A stretch of 64,000 nucleotides of DNA from Sinorhizobium fredii USDA 257 (lineage in GTDB: Bacteria > Pseudomonadota > Alphaproteobacteria > Rhizobiales > Rhizobiaceae): the NCBI RefSeq assembly GCF_000265205.3, contig NC_018000.1, forward strand, positions 1,302,001 through 1,366,000, given 5' to 3'. Shown in pieces: positions 1 through 8,438 of this stretch (positions within the stretch are counted from its first letter, which is position 1; every line of letters starts with the position of its first letter). The notes under the pieces were generated by a model. It was not told where the DNA came from, made no database searches, and saw only the letters and a program-made list of their open reading frames with translations. A program made the position numbers and the translations under genes.

Positions 1-896
1 AGGTCGTATGGTCGCCGGGCCTCGAGGCGCTTCATCATCTCGAACCGGGAACTTTCGGTGGTACGCTTGACGATTTCAAACGGGACATACATCCCGATGA
101 CCTTTGCCTCGTCGAACTGGAGATCGCCAGGGCGATGGAGTCCCGCCAGGATTATCATGTCGTCTACCGGATCAGGCTCCCTGACAGAAAGATCCGCTGG
201 ATGGAGGCGTTCGGGCAGTTTTCGCCTCACGGTGCCGCGAAGCCAAGCAAGCTGGCCGGCGTCTGCATGGATATCACCGAGCGCAAGGAAGCCGAGTCGC
301 AGCGCAACCTCCTGGTCGCCGAGCTCAGCCATCGCGTCAAGAACACACTTGCAATCGTAAGCTCGATCGCGCGCCAGTCCTTCTCCACCAATCCGGATGT
401 GCATGACGCGCATCGGTCGTTCGATGCCCGCATCAGGGCCCTGGCGCAAACGCATACGCGTCTCGCCGAAGCAAGCTGGTCAGGCGTCTCGTTGGAAACC
501 GTGCTTTTCGACGAGTTGGCTCCCTATCATGATGACGGCAAGAACAACGTGATGCTCTCGGGCCCGCAAACGATGCTGCCGCCGAAATACGCCCTGACCC
601 TCGGCATGGCGGCCCACGAACTAGCCACCAACGCCGCGAAGCATGGTGCGCTTTCCGCGAAGGCTGGCAGCGTCCGCATAGAATGGTCGGCGGACCGGGA
701 ATCCGATCGGCTCAAAATCCGCTGGAGCGAATCGGGCGGCCCGGTCGTCGTCGCCCCGAAACGCAACGGTTTTGGCCGCCTGCTGCTGGAACGCGTGCTG
801 GCCTCCGACCTTGGCGGCGAAGTCCAACTCGAATTCGCGCCGCAAGGCCTGGTCTGCATGATCGATGTCCCCTACCCTCGCGAACCCTTCCCATGA
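1..896 (+). CDS. PAS-domain HWE-family sensor histidine kinase (5' end outside window)
   Basis: The reading frame is open to the left edge, so the N-terminus is missing. The visible part starts inside a PAS fold (FKRDIHPDD, then a PAC-like stretch ending MDITERKEAE) and continues into an HWE/HisKA_2 kinase. The H-box is ELSHRVKNTLA, with the phospho-accepting His at bases 330-332. The family-defining His is in HELATNAAKHGA (bases 615-617) and the WxE of the G1 region is WSE at 723-731. Such kinases autophosphorylate and pass phosphate to a response regulator. The next gene, overlapping the stop by ATGA, is a stand-alone receiver and the likely partner. No transmembrane segment is visible in this part; the signal sensed is unknown. 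Confidence 0.9.
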   Translation, partial: VVWSPGLEALHHLEPGTFGGTLDDFKRDIHPDDLCLVELEIARAMESRQDYHVVYRIRLPDRKIRWMEAFGQFSPHGAAKPSKLAGVCMDITERKEAESQRNLLVAELSHRVKNTLAIVSSIARQSFSTNPDVHDAHRSFDARIRALAQTHTRLAEASWSGVSLETVLFDELAPYHDDGKNNVMLSGPQTMLPPKYALTLGMAAHELATNAAKHGALSAKAGSVRIEWSADRESDRLKIRWSESGGPVVVAPKRNGFGRLLLERVLASDLGGEVQLEFAPQGLVCMIDVPYPREPFP

Positions 897-1258
897 CAGC
901 CACGCAGCCATGTCGGGTCTTCGTCGTCGAAGACGAATTTCTGGTGGCACTGCAAATCGAGGACGATCTGATTGCCGCCGGATATTTGGTGGTCGGCCCG
1001 TTCACCAGCCTCAGCACATCGATCGCTGCCTCGCGCGCCGAGAGGTTTGACGTGGCGACACTGGACCTCAACCTGCGCGGCGAGTTGGTCTACCCGCTCG
1101 TCGACGAGCTGCTCGAACGCCGGGTACCAGTCCTGCTTTTGACCGGCTATGCCGTGTCGGATCTGCCGGAGCGCTTTCGCTCCCTGCCGCGCCTGACCAA
1201 GCCATTCGACGGCAGCGAGCTCATCAGCAGAGTCAGAAGCCTTGTTCCCGCTGCATGA
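893..1258 (+). CDS. Single-domain response regulator (receiver only)
   Basis: A 121-residue CheY-like receiver with no output domain. It has the acidic pair E13-D14 in VVEDEF, the phospho-acceptor D58 in TLDLN, T84 in LLLTGY and K103 in LTKPF. The start ATG overlaps the kinase stop (ATGA), pointing to translational coupling and a kinase-receiver pair. Receiver-only partners of HWE kinases commonly act as phosphate relays or protein-interaction switches; the target here cannot be read from sequence. The last 26 bases overlap tail-to-tail with the ABC ATPase gene on the other strand. Confidence 0.88.
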   Translation: MTATQPCRVFVVEDEFLVALQIEDDLIAAGYLVVGPFTSLSTSIAASRAERFDVATLDLNLRGELVYPLVDELLERRVPVLLLTGYAVSDLPERFRSLPRLTKPFDGSELISRVRSLVPAA

Positions 1259-2000
1259 GCCCCGGTAGGAAGCTTGCGTCGAACAGTTCGCGCGCATAGC
1301 TGTCATGGGCGACGCCGTGCTGCAGGTCGTTCTTCGTCAGTTCGTCAACGAATATCCCGTCCTTCATCACAAGCACCCGATCGCACATGTGGGCAACGAC
1401 GGCGAGATCGTGACTGACCAGCACGAATGTCAGGCTCCGCTCCTCGCGCTGGTCCGCCAACAGGTTGAGGACTTCGGCCTGGATCGAAACGTCGAGCGCG
1501 GAGGTTGGCTCGTCGAGCAGCAGGATCGGCGGGGAGAGGATCAGGGCTCGGGCGATCGCCACGCGCTGCCGCTGGCCGCCGGAGAGCTCGTGCGGGAAAC
1601 GATTGGCGAAGTCGGCCGGTAGACCCACCTGCCGCAAGGCCTGCAGCACCCTCTGCCGATCGTCGCGATATCCCATCGCCTTCAAGGGCTCGGCAAGCGC
1701 CATGCCGATGCGGTGGCGCGGATGGAGCGAACCGTAAGGGTCCTGAAACACCATCTGCGCCAGTTTGAGCTCTTCGCGTCCGCGGACCTTTTCGACTTCG
1801 CGCCCTTCGAACCAGATGCGCCCTGTCCAGCCGCGTTCAAGCCCGGCCAGGGAACGCAGGAGCGTGGACTTGCCGCAGCCGGACTCCCCGACGATGCCGA
1901 GGGTCTCGCCCCGCGCCACCGAAAGACTGACCTCCCTCACGACGTGATGGCGGTTCTCGCCGTGGCCGAAGGCGACATCGAGCTTCTCGACCCTGATCAC
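1233..2000 (-). CDS. Oligopeptide/dipeptide-type ABC transporter ATP-binding protein (DppF-like)
   Basis: ATPase subunit of a peptide-type importer, 255 residues. Walker [10 protein letters not shown] is at about 38-46, the Q-loop MVFQDP at 83-88, signature LSGGQ at 139-143, and Walker B LLLDEP at 160-165 followed by the D-loop SALD. It is shorter than a canonical DppF (about 330 residues) because the C-terminal oligopeptide/dipeptide extension is absent, as in many rhizobial paralogues. It is the last gene of a five-gene minus-strand operon; its start overlaps the preceding ATPase gene by 4 bases. The substrate is inferred only from context. Confidence 0.9.
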   Translation of the reverse strand: MIRVEKLDVAFGHGENRHHVVREVSLSVARGETLGIVGESGCGKSTLLRSLAGLERGWTGRIWFEGREVEKVRGREELKLAQMVFQDPYGSLHPRHRIGMALAEPLKAMGYRDDRQRVLQALRQVGLPADFANRFPHELSGGQRQRVAIARALILSPPILLLDEPTSALDVSIQAEVLNLLADQREERSLTFVLVSHDLAVVAHMCDRVLVMKDGIFVDELTKNDLQHGVAHDSYARELFDASFLPGLMQREQGF

Positions 2001-2848
2001 GCTATCTTCTCCCCGATGCTGTCGAGCGCCTGGCGGTCCATAATGGCGAGCCGCCGCACGGGATGCCGCGCGTCCGGCATGGCCGCGATGAGGGCCTGGG
2101 TGTAAGGATGCTGCGCCTTGTCCAGGCTGGTCAGTTCCTCGACGATCCGGCCGCGATACATGACGATGATCCTGTCGCAGAAGCTCGCGACCATCCGGAT
2201 GTCGTGGCTGATGAGGATAAGGCCGGAATTGTTCTCGCGCACCAGTTCGTCGAGCAGAAGGAGGACGTCCTTGCGCACGCTGACGTCCAGTGCGGAGGTC
2301 GGTTCGTCGGCGATAACGAGTTTCGGCCGCGCGATCAGCATCATCGCGATCATGACGCGTTGGCCCATGCCGCCCGAGATCTGGTGCGGATATTGCCGCA
2401 TCACCCGGTCGGGATCGCCGATCCGCACCCGGATCAGCATGTCGCGCGCCGCCTTGAGCGCGGCCTTGCCCTTGAGACCGAGATGCAGCCGGGCCGACTC
2501 GGCGATCTGCTTGCCGATCGGCACCACAGGGTTCAGCGAATAGCGCGGATCCTGCATGATCAGCGCCATGTCCTGCCCGCGCAGCCGGTCCATCTGCCGC
2601 TCCGTCTTGCGGAGGATCTCCTCGCCGCAGAAGGCCATCTTCCCGGCGGTCACCCCGGCCTTGGGCGGCAGGAGCCGCATGATTGCCCGGCCGGTCGTCG
2701 ACTTGCCGGAGCCGGATTCGCCGACGATGCCGACGCGCTCGCGACCAACGTCGAAGCTGACATCGGTGACGGCTGCAATCGCGTCTCGGCCGAAGCGAAC
2801 GTTCAGGTCGCGGATGGAAAGGATCGGCGAAGCGTCACGATCGGGCAT
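1997..2848 (-). CDS. Oligopeptide/dipeptide-type ABC transporter ATP-binding protein (DppD-like)
   Basis: Second ATPase of the same importer, 283 residues. It carries Walker A GESGSGKST, the Q-loop LIMQDPRYSLNP, signature ISGGMGQRV and Walker B LVIADEPTSALD; the GG-M form of the signature is typical of DppD/OppD. I chose the ATG at 2848 (MPDRDASP) because the domain begins a few residues later and it overlaps the permease by only 14 bases. An upstream ATG at 2884 would add 12 residues and a 50-base overlap. It acts with the partner ATPase as the cytoplasmic motor. Confidence 0.88.
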   Translation of the reverse strand: MPDRDASPILSIRDLNVRFGRDAIAAVTDVSFDVGRERVGIVGESGSGKSTTGRAIMRLLPPKAGVTAGKMAFCGEEILRKTERQMDRLRGQDMALIMQDPRYSLNPVVPIGKQIAESARLHLGLKGKAALKAARDMLIRVRIGDPDRVMRQYPHQISGGMGQRVMIAMMLIARPKLVIADEPTSALDVSVRKDVLLLLDELVRENNSGLILISHDIRMVASFCDRIIVMYRGRIVEELTSLDKAQHPYTQALIAAMPDARHPVRRLAIMDRQALDSIGEKIA

Positions 2849-3740
2849 GGCGTGGGTCCATGATGTCGCGGAGCGTATCTCCAACGACGTTGAAGGCGAG
2901 GCTCGTCAGCAGGATGGCAATGCCCGGCATCACCGCCACCCACCAGAAATCGAGCATGAACTTGCGGCCGCTCGAGATCATGGCACCCCATTCCGGCGCC
3001 GGTGGCTGGGCTCCAAGGCCGAGGAAGCCGAGCGACGCCGCCGTCAGGATGATGCCGGCCATGTTGAGCGTGAGGCGCACGATGACGGAGGGCACGCACA
3101 TCGGAGCGATGTAAACGAAGAGGATCCTGAGCGGGCTCGCTCCATAGAGACGCGCGGCCGCGACGTAATCGGCGTTGCGGACCACCAGCGCCTCGGCTCG
3201 GGCAAGACGGGCGATCGGCGGCCAGGCGGTGAGCGATATCGCGATGATCGCCGTCGAAAGGCTGGCACCGAGCGCCGCTGCGAAGGCAAGTGCCAGGATC
3301 AGCGACGGGAAGGACAGCACGATATCGGTGGCGCGCATCAGAATCGCGTCGGTCCGCCCGCCGAAGAAGCCGGAGACGATGCCGATGACCAGCCCGATCG
3401 GCCCGACAATGATCGAGACGAAGAAGATCGTCTGGATAGTGATGCGGGAGCCGTAGAGAAGACGGCTAAAGATGTCGCGCCCGAACTCGTCGGTTCCTGC
3501 GAGATGCGCGAGGCTCGGCGGCTGCAGCGCGTTCGACAGCGCTTGGGCGGTTGGATCATAGGGGGCGATCAGCGGCGCGAAGGCGGCCACCACCAGGAGC
3601 AAGCCGATAGTTGCGAAACCGACAAGACCGAGCGGCTCTTCGGCAAGCTTGCCGACGGCGCGACGGAGAGCGGAAAGCATGCGCGCCATAATGCCCGGCG
3701 AACGCAGCATCTCGGCATCGGTCTGGATCGCGTCACTCAT
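2835..3740 (-). CDS. Peptide-type ABC transporter permease (DppC-like)
   Basis: Inner-membrane subunit, 301 residues, with the N-terminal OppC-type segment (one membrane helix followed by LIAPYDP) and then a BPD_transp_1 domain of about five helices. The LFGTDE-type motif of DppC proteins appears here as LAGTDEFGRDIFSRL. The ATPase-coupling (EAA-like) loop is near EALVVRNADYVAAARLYGAS. The start overlaps the stop of the DppB-like permease by 4 bases, indicating coupled translation within the operon. Confidence 0.92.
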   Translation of the reverse strand: MSDAIQTDAEMLRSPGIMARMLSALRRAVGKLAEEPLGLVGFATIGLLLVVAAFAPLIAPYDPTAQALSNALQPPSLAHLAGTDEFGRDIFSRLLYGSRITIQTIFFVSIIVGPIGLVIGIVSGFFGGRTDAILMRATDIVLSFPSLILALAFAAALGASLSTAIIAISLTAWPPIARLARAEALVVRNADYVAAARLYGASPLRILFVYIAPMCVPSVIVRLTLNMAGIILTAASLGFLGLGAQPPAPEWGAMISSGRKFMLDFWWVAVMPGIAILLTSLAFNVVGDTLRDIMDPRHARS

Positions 3741-4765
3741 CGCGCCACCTCCCGGGTCCGCGGATCAAGAACTGCATAGGAGATGTCCGCAATGAAGTTG
3801 AGCAGCATGAAGACGAATCCGACGATGATGGTTGCCGCCAGCACGGCGTTCATATCCCCGATCATCAGCGCGTTCGTCATGTATTGGCCGATCCCCGGCC
3901 AGGAGAAGACGATCTCCGTCACCACCGCTCCCTCGAGAAGATTGCCATAGGAAATAGCGAGCACGGTGATGAGCTGGACCGCTATGTTCGGCAGCACATG
4001 GTGCGCGACCGTGCGGGCCGGTCCCGCACCCTTGGCACGCGCGGCGATGACGTAGTCCTGGCTCAACTGCTCCAGCGTGAAGCTGCGGGTCATGCGGGTG
4101 ATGTAGGCCATCGCCATGTAGGCGAGGATGGCGGCCGGCAGGATGATGTGCGAAAGGGCGTTCCAGAAAATCTCGGTTTCGCCGACCAGAAGACTGTCGA
4201 CCAGGAGCATGCCGGTGACCGGTTCGACCATGCCTTCGTAGAAGACGTCGATCCGGCCCGGGCCGCCGACCCAGTTGAGCGTCGCATAGAAGATCACCAG
4301 TCCGACAATCCCGAACCAGAAGACAGGAATGGAATGGCCAACCAGAGCCACTACGCGGGCGAACTTGTCGATGAAGCTGTCCCGGAACAGCGCGGCCGCC
4401 AGTCCCAAGGGCACGCCGACGACAGCCGAGATGATGATCGCCAGCGTCGCCAGCTCGAAGGTTGCCGGAAAAGCCTGCAGCATGTCGCTGGCGACCGAGT
4501 TGCCAGTGAGAATGGCCTGACCGAAGTCGCCCTGGAACAGGCCCTTAAGATAGATGAAGAACTGCTGGTAGAGCGGCAGGTCGAGGCCGAGCCGCACGCG
4601 CATCGCCTCGTAGGCGGCCGGATCCGCCAGCTCGCCGACGATCGCGCCGACCGGATCGGCCGGCAGGACACGGCCGATGACGAAGGTGACGCAGAGCAGG
4701 ATGAACAGGCTGACGATGAGGTGCAGGACGCGCCGTGCCAGCTCGATTGCGGTGAGTTCCTTCAT
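3737..4765 (-). CDS. Peptide-type ABC transporter permease (DppB-like)
   Basis: Inner-membrane subunit, 342 residues, with the DppB pattern: N-terminal helix, then the conserved LGLDLPLYQQF segment, a periplasmic loop, and a six-helix BPD_transp_1 domain with the coupling loop around DYVIAARAKGAG. It lies 18 bases downstream of the binding-protein gene and overlaps the next permease by 4 bases. Together with the following three genes it forms a complete importer. Confidence 0.92.
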   Translation of the reverse strand: MKELTAIELARRVLHLIVSLFILLCVTFVIGRVLPADPVGAIVGELADPAAYEAMRVRLGLDLPLYQQFFIYLKGLFQGDFGQAILTGNSVASDMLQAFPATFELATLAIIISAVVGVPLGLAAALFRDSFIDKFARVVALVGHSIPVFWFGIVGLVIFYATLNWVGGPGRIDVFYEGMVEPVTGMLLVDSLLVGETEIFWNALSHIILPAAILAYMAMAYITRMTRSFTLEQLSQDYVIAARAKGAGPARTVAHHVLPNIAVQLITVLAISYGNLLEGAVVTEIVFSWPGIGQYMTNALMIGDMNAVLAATIIVGFVFMLLNFIADISYAVLDPRTREVAR

Positions 4766-4783
4766 GGCCGTGCCCCGACGCCG

Positions 4784-6376
4784 TTAGTCGGACGTCTTGG
4801 TGACGCCTTCGAGGCGCGTCAGCTGGTTCGGATGGCCGACGTAGTCCTTGACCCGCGCATTGACGACGATCGGCTCGAAGCGCTCGAAGAGCGGCAGCAC
4901 CGCCGGCTTCAGCTCCACGAACTTTTGCTGCATCTCGACATAGAGTTCGCCGCGTTTTTTCGCGTCCGGCTCGAGCGACGCCTTGGCCGTCAGCGCTGTC
5001 AGCTCCGGAATGTCCCAGGCCGAGCGCCAGACGAAATTGCCGGCGTTGTTCGCTTCCTTCGAATTGTCCGGATTGCTGGAGAACTGTTCCATGGAGCCGA
5101 GCACGTTGGGCATGTAGGCGCCCGTCTGAGGAATGAGCAGGTCGAAATTGCGGGCCCGGTGATCGGCGATGATGTCCGAGCCGTTGCCCTGCTGGATGTC
5201 GATCTTGATCCCGACCTGGCCGAGCGAGCCCTGGATGGCGGTCGCAAGGTCGATGCGCGGCGTTTGCGCAATCGTCTTCAGCGTCAGCGAAAAGCCGTCC
5301 GGATAGCCCGCCTCCGCCAGCAGCGCCTTGGCCTTCGCTGCATCGAAGTGCCAGTCTGGATTGGGGACGGCATATTCGTAATCTTCCGGCACCGGCACGT
5401 TACGGACCCGGCCATAGGGCCCCATGATCGTCTGCTCTATGCCCTTGTAGTCGATGCTGTAGGCGATCGCCTCGCGCACCTTGGGATTGGCCAGATATTC
5501 GTTGCCGGCATTCATCGACAGAACGTAGAAACCGCCGGTCGGCACCCGCTGGACCTCGAAGCCCTGCTGGCTTTCGAAGGTCTTCAGGTCCGCCGCGCTG
5601 AGGGCGCTGGCGACATCGATGTCGCCGCGCTCGAGCATGAGGCGCTCCACCTGGCTCTCCGGCACGTGACGCACGATGACGCGACGCATATGCGGAGCGC
5701 CGCCCACATAATCCGCGTTCGCCTCGAGAATGACCATTTCATTGGGCGTCCAGCGCTTCAGCGTGAAGGGGCCGGAGCCTGCCGAATTGGTACGCAGCCA
5801 GGCGTTGCCGTAGTCGTTGTTTTCGACGTGGTTCTTGACCTCGATGCTGTCGACAACGCTCGCGACATTCATCGCCAGCCGGTAGAGCAGCAGTTCCGCG
5901 GTGGTTTCACCGGAAAGGTCGATGCGCACCGTCTTCGGGTCCACCGCTCTGACGAGCTTGTCAACATTGTCGGCCTTGTAGCCGATGCGCTTGAAATTGG
6001 CCGCCGCCGCCTGATCCATCTTGAGCAGTCGCGCCAGCGAATAGACCACATCGTCGGCCGTAACCGGGTTGCCGGAGGCGAAAGTCGCCTCGCGTAGATG
6101 GAAGGTGATGCCCTTGTCATCGATCTCCCAGCTCTCGGCGAGTTGCGGCAGGATCTTGCGGGACCTGTCCGTCTTCACCAGCCGGTCATAGAGATTGGAC
6201 ATGATCTCGATGGCCTTCGCTTCGGTCGCCTGCTGCGGATCGAGCGACAGAACCTGGGCAAGCGACGTGCCGATGACCAATTGGTCGTCGGGAGTTGCAG
6301 CGTTTACGCTCGGCGCAGCGAAGCCCAGGACGATTGCCGCGGCCCCTGCAATGAGGCCCTTCGAAAAATGCTTCAT
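4784..6376 (-). CDS. ABC transporter substrate-binding protein, SBP_bac_5 family
   Basis: Periplasmic solute receptor of the importer, 530 residues. A Sec signal peptide covers about residues 1-27 (KHFSK, hydrophobic core, cleavage near VNAA). The mature part has the family features of a peptide/nickel binding protein, including LAESWEIDDKGITFHLRE near the N-terminus and VREAIAYSIDY in the middle. This family binds peptides, opines, nickel complexes or oligosaccharides. The linked mannonate dehydratase and shared operator-like sites favour a uronate- or sugar-acid-containing ligand, which is inference. Confidence 0.92.
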   Translation of the reverse strand: MKHFSKGLIAGAAAIVLGFAAPSVNAATPDDQLVIGTSLAQVLSLDPQQATEAKAIEIMSNLYDRLVKTDRSRKILPQLAESWEIDDKGITFHLREATFASGNPVTADDVVYSLARLLKMDQAAAANFKRIGYKADNVDKLVRAVDPKTVRIDLSGETTAELLLYRLAMNVASVVDSIEVKNHVENNDYGNAWLRTNSAGSGPFTLKRWTPNEMVILEANADYVGGAPHMRRVIVRHVPESQVERLMLERGDIDVASALSAADLKTFESQQGFEVQRVPTGGFYVLSMNAGNEYLANPKVREAIAYSIDYKGIEQTIMGPYGRVRNVPVPEDYEYAVPNPDWHFDAAKAKALLAEAGYPDGFSLTLKTIAQTPRIDLATAIQGSLGQVGIKIDIQQGNGSDIIADHRARNFDLLIPQTGAYMPNVLGSMEQFSSNPDNSKEANNAGNFVWRSAWDIPELTALTAKASLEPDAKKRGELYVEMQQKFVELKPAVLPLFERFEPIVVNARVKDYVGHPNQLTRLEGVTKTSD

Positions 6377-6422
6377 TGAATCTCCTCCCTGACTTAATAT
6401 AGAAGACGTATTATGTCGCTCC

Positions 6423-6438
6423 TATGTCATATGATGAC
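6423..6438. promoter_or_regulatory. Operator-like palindrome in the divergent SBP/GntR promoter region
   Basis: The core TATGTCATATGA at 6423-6434 contains the perfect palindrome TCATATGA and is repeated exactly at 7243-7254, upstream of the mannonate dehydratase gene. A half-site ATTATGTC lies at 6410-6417. The site sits between the binding-protein gene and the GntR gene, so that regulator is the obvious candidate ligand-responsive repressor. Binding has not been shown. Confidence 0.6.
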
Positions 6439-6514
6439 TTAGCGAAATTCGGCGGCATTGGCAAGCGCCTTACGACTGCGGGTGTGAAAAAGCAGGGTAC
6501 ATGACGAGGGGACG

Positions 6515-7213
6515 ATGACGGGCGGAAGACAGCGACTGGCGCAGCAGGTGATCGACGAGTTGCGCCGGCAGATCGAAGCCGGCCGATTGAAGGAGGGCGA
6601 CCAGCTGCCGACCGAGCCGCAATTGGAGGCGAACTTCGGCGTGAGCCGCACGGTGGTGCGCGAAGCGATCGCCGACCTGCGCGCCGCCGGCTATGTCCGC
6701 CCCATCCAGGGCAAGGGCGTCTTTGTCAGCGATCCCAAAGCGAACCAGCGCTTTACGCTGACCCCCGTGGAGATAAGAAGCATCCCGGAAACCCTTGAAC
6801 TCCTCGAGTTCAGGCTGGCCACCGAGAGCGAGGCCGCGGCGATTGCCGCCTATCGCCGGACTGCCGAACAGGAAGCGGCCATCGCCGCCGCCAACAGAAA
6901 GATGGCTCAATTGATCGACGAGGGGAAGCCAACTGTCGAGGCCGATTTCGAATTCCACATGGCAATCGCCGCTGCCACCAACAACCGATTCTACCTGGAT
7001 GTCATGCGGCAATTCGGGCCGCGCGCCATTCCCCGTAGCCAGGTCACGACGCTGCCCGAAGCCGCAGACAAGGCCTATCTGCTTAGTGTCCACGCGGAGC
7101 ACGGCGAAATTCTCTCGGCCATTGAGGACCAGAATCCCGAACGTGCCAGGCAAGCGATGCGCAACCATATCATCGGCAGCCAGCGCCGCTATCGGCGTCT
7201 CGCCGAGCAATAA
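6515..7213 (+). CDS. GntR/FadR-family transcriptional regulator (FCD domain)
   Basis: Regulator of 232 residues. The N-terminal winged helix covers about residues 5-70, with LPTEPQLEANFGVSRTVVREAIADLRAAGYV and a wing ending GKGVFVSD. The C-terminal all-helical FCD ligand domain covers about 85-225, with the usual metal/ligand histidines in DFEFHMAIA and the HAEHGEIL segment. It is divergent from the ABC operon and precedes uxuA, and both promoter regions carry the same palindrome. The likely inducer is the transported compound or a breakdown product such as a hexuronate. Confidence 0.92.
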   Translation: MTGGRQRLAQQVIDELRRQIEAGRLKEGDQLPTEPQLEANFGVSRTVVREAIADLRAAGYVRPIQGKGVFVSDPKANQRFTLTPVEIRSIPETLELLEFRLATESEAAAIAAYRRTAEQEAAIAAANRKMAQLIDEGKPTVEADFEFHMAIAAATNNRFYLDVMRQFGPRAIPRSQVTTLPEAADKAYLLSVHAEHGEILSAIEDQNPERARQAMRNHIIGSQRRYRRLAEQ

Positions 7214-7242
7214 TCCGCTCGACAGCTCTAGCAAATTCATAT

Positions 7243-7257
7243 TATGTCATATGACAT
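7243..7257. promoter_or_regulatory. Operator-like palindrome upstream of the mannonate dehydratase gene
   Basis: A perfect 14-bp palindrome ATGTCATATGAC-AT occupies 7244-7257, about 30 bases before the GTG start. The 12-base core TATGTCATATGA matches the site at 6423-6434 exactly. This places uxuA and the ABC operon under one predicted regulator, the GntR protein encoded between the two sites. Confidence 0.62.
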
Positions 7258-7287
7258 CTTGGAATTGGCATGGAAGGAGGTCTGTCC

Positions 7288-8262
7288 GTGTATGTAGGAA
7301 CGCAGGTCGCTGCCCGCGACGACGAGGATTACCGGGTCTACGCCCAGCTTGGCGTCAAGAACATCTGCGCCGATCCGCCGGGTCCACCGGCAAGCTGGAC
7401 CCTGGAAGACCTTGAAAGGCACCGCGACCATGTCGAGAGCTTCGGCCTGGTGCTCGACATGGTTCAGCTTCCCCTGCCCTCGAAACCCATCGAGAAAGCC
7501 TCCTATCCCGACATCCTGCTGGCAGGACCGGAGCGCGACCGCCAGATCGACGCCGTCTGCCGCATGATCGAGAACTGCGCCCGGGCCGGCATTCCGTCGG
7601 CAAAGTACAATCTGAACCTGATCGGCATTCCCCGCAGCGAAATGGAGCGCGGCCGCGGCGGCTCGATGAACGAAGCCTTTCGCTGGGAGCGAGTCGACCA
7701 GAGCGCCGCGCCGGGACTTGCCGGCGTGCTGTCGGAGGACGAGAACTGGGAGCGCATCGACTATTTCCTGGAACGGGTCGTGCCGGTTGCGACAAGCAAC
7801 CGGGTGCGCATCGCCTGCCATCCGCACGATCCCTACACGCCGCCCGGCTATCGCGGCGTGACGCGCGTTCTAGGGACGGTCGAAGGTCTGAAGAAGTTCG
7901 TACAGATGCACGAGAGCCCCTATCATGGCCTGAATTTCTGCCAGGGCTCGATCGGCGAGATGCTGGACAATCCGCGTGAGGAGATCGACGAGATCATCCG
8001 CTGGTTCGGCACGCGCGGCAAGATCTTCAACGTGCACTTCCGCAACATCAGTGGCGGCAAGCTATCCTTCATGGAAACCTTCCCCGAGGAAGGCGACATG
8101 GATATGGTGCGCTCGCTGAAGATCTATCGCGAGGTCGGATACCAATATATGGTGATGCCCGACCACGTCCCGACGATCAGCGGCCGCGACCCGACCGGCG
8201 TCGCCTTCGCCTTTTGCTACGGTTATATCGCGGCGCTCATCCAATCGCTTTCCGCCTCATAA
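7288..8262 (+). CDS. uxuA: Mannonate dehydratase (UxuA family)
   Basis: Predicted to dehydrate D-mannonate to 2-keto-3-deoxygluconate in hexuronate breakdown. It is a TIM-barrel enzyme whose metal ligands are recognisable: His in CHPHDP (about 178-180), Cys218 in NFCQGSIGEM, His250 in NVHFRNI and Asp292 in MPDHVP. It has 324 residues against about 394 for E. coli UxuA, matching the shorter rhizobial/Gram-positive type. I chose the GTG at 7288 because a strong AAGGAGG lies at 7274-7280, seven bases before it; the in-frame ATG at 7270 lies on top of that site. The upstream palindrome suggests control by the preceding GntR gene. Some family members act on other sugar acids. Confidence 0.88.
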   Translation: MYVGTQVAARDDEDYRVYAQLGVKNICADPPGPPASWTLEDLERHRDHVESFGLVLDMVQLPLPSKPIEKASYPDILLAGPERDRQIDAVCRMIENCARAGIPSAKYNLNLIGIPRSEMERGRGGSMNEAFRWERVDQSAAPGLAGVLSEDENWERIDYFLERVVPVATSNRVRIACHPHDPYTPPGYRGVTRVLGTVEGLKKFVQMHESPYHGLNFCQGSIGEMLDNPREEIDEIIRWFGTRGKIFNVHFRNISGGKLSFMETFPEEGDMDMVRSLKIYREVGYQYMVMPDHVPTISGRDPTGVAFAFCYGYIAALIQSLSAS

Positions 8263-8369
8263 GTTGCAAGCCGTCCCAAGCTCATTCCCAAGCGGCATTC
8301 TCGGGAACGGCTCTTCCGACCGGCAGATAGCGTCCCCTATTTTGGAGATGCACGATGCGGCGTTCCCTG

Positions 8370-8413
8370 CTGACACAAGCGTTCCTTCGTGATAATATGG
8401 TATCCCATAATAC
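8370..8413 (+). promoter_or_regulatory. Promoter with overlapping GntR operator
   Basis: A sigma70-like promoter is visible: CTGACA at 8370-8375, a 17-bp spacer, and TAATAT at 8393-8398. The -10 box runs into the palindrome TATGG-N4-CCATA (8396-8409). The extended stretch 8395-8413 matches 17 of 19 bases of 18582-18600, upstream of the long minus-strand operon. The position, on the -10 and likely start point, suits repression and autoregulation by the GntR protein encoded just downstream. Confidence 0.7.
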
Positions 8414-8438
8414 GTCGCGAGCGGAAAGGGAACGTCCC

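Noticed and set aside
3884..6097. Long plus-strand open frame (737 codons) opposite the permease and binding-protein genes.
   Set aside because: It is the shadow of two well-supported minus-strand genes, with Arg/His/Asp-rich composition and no recognisable domain.
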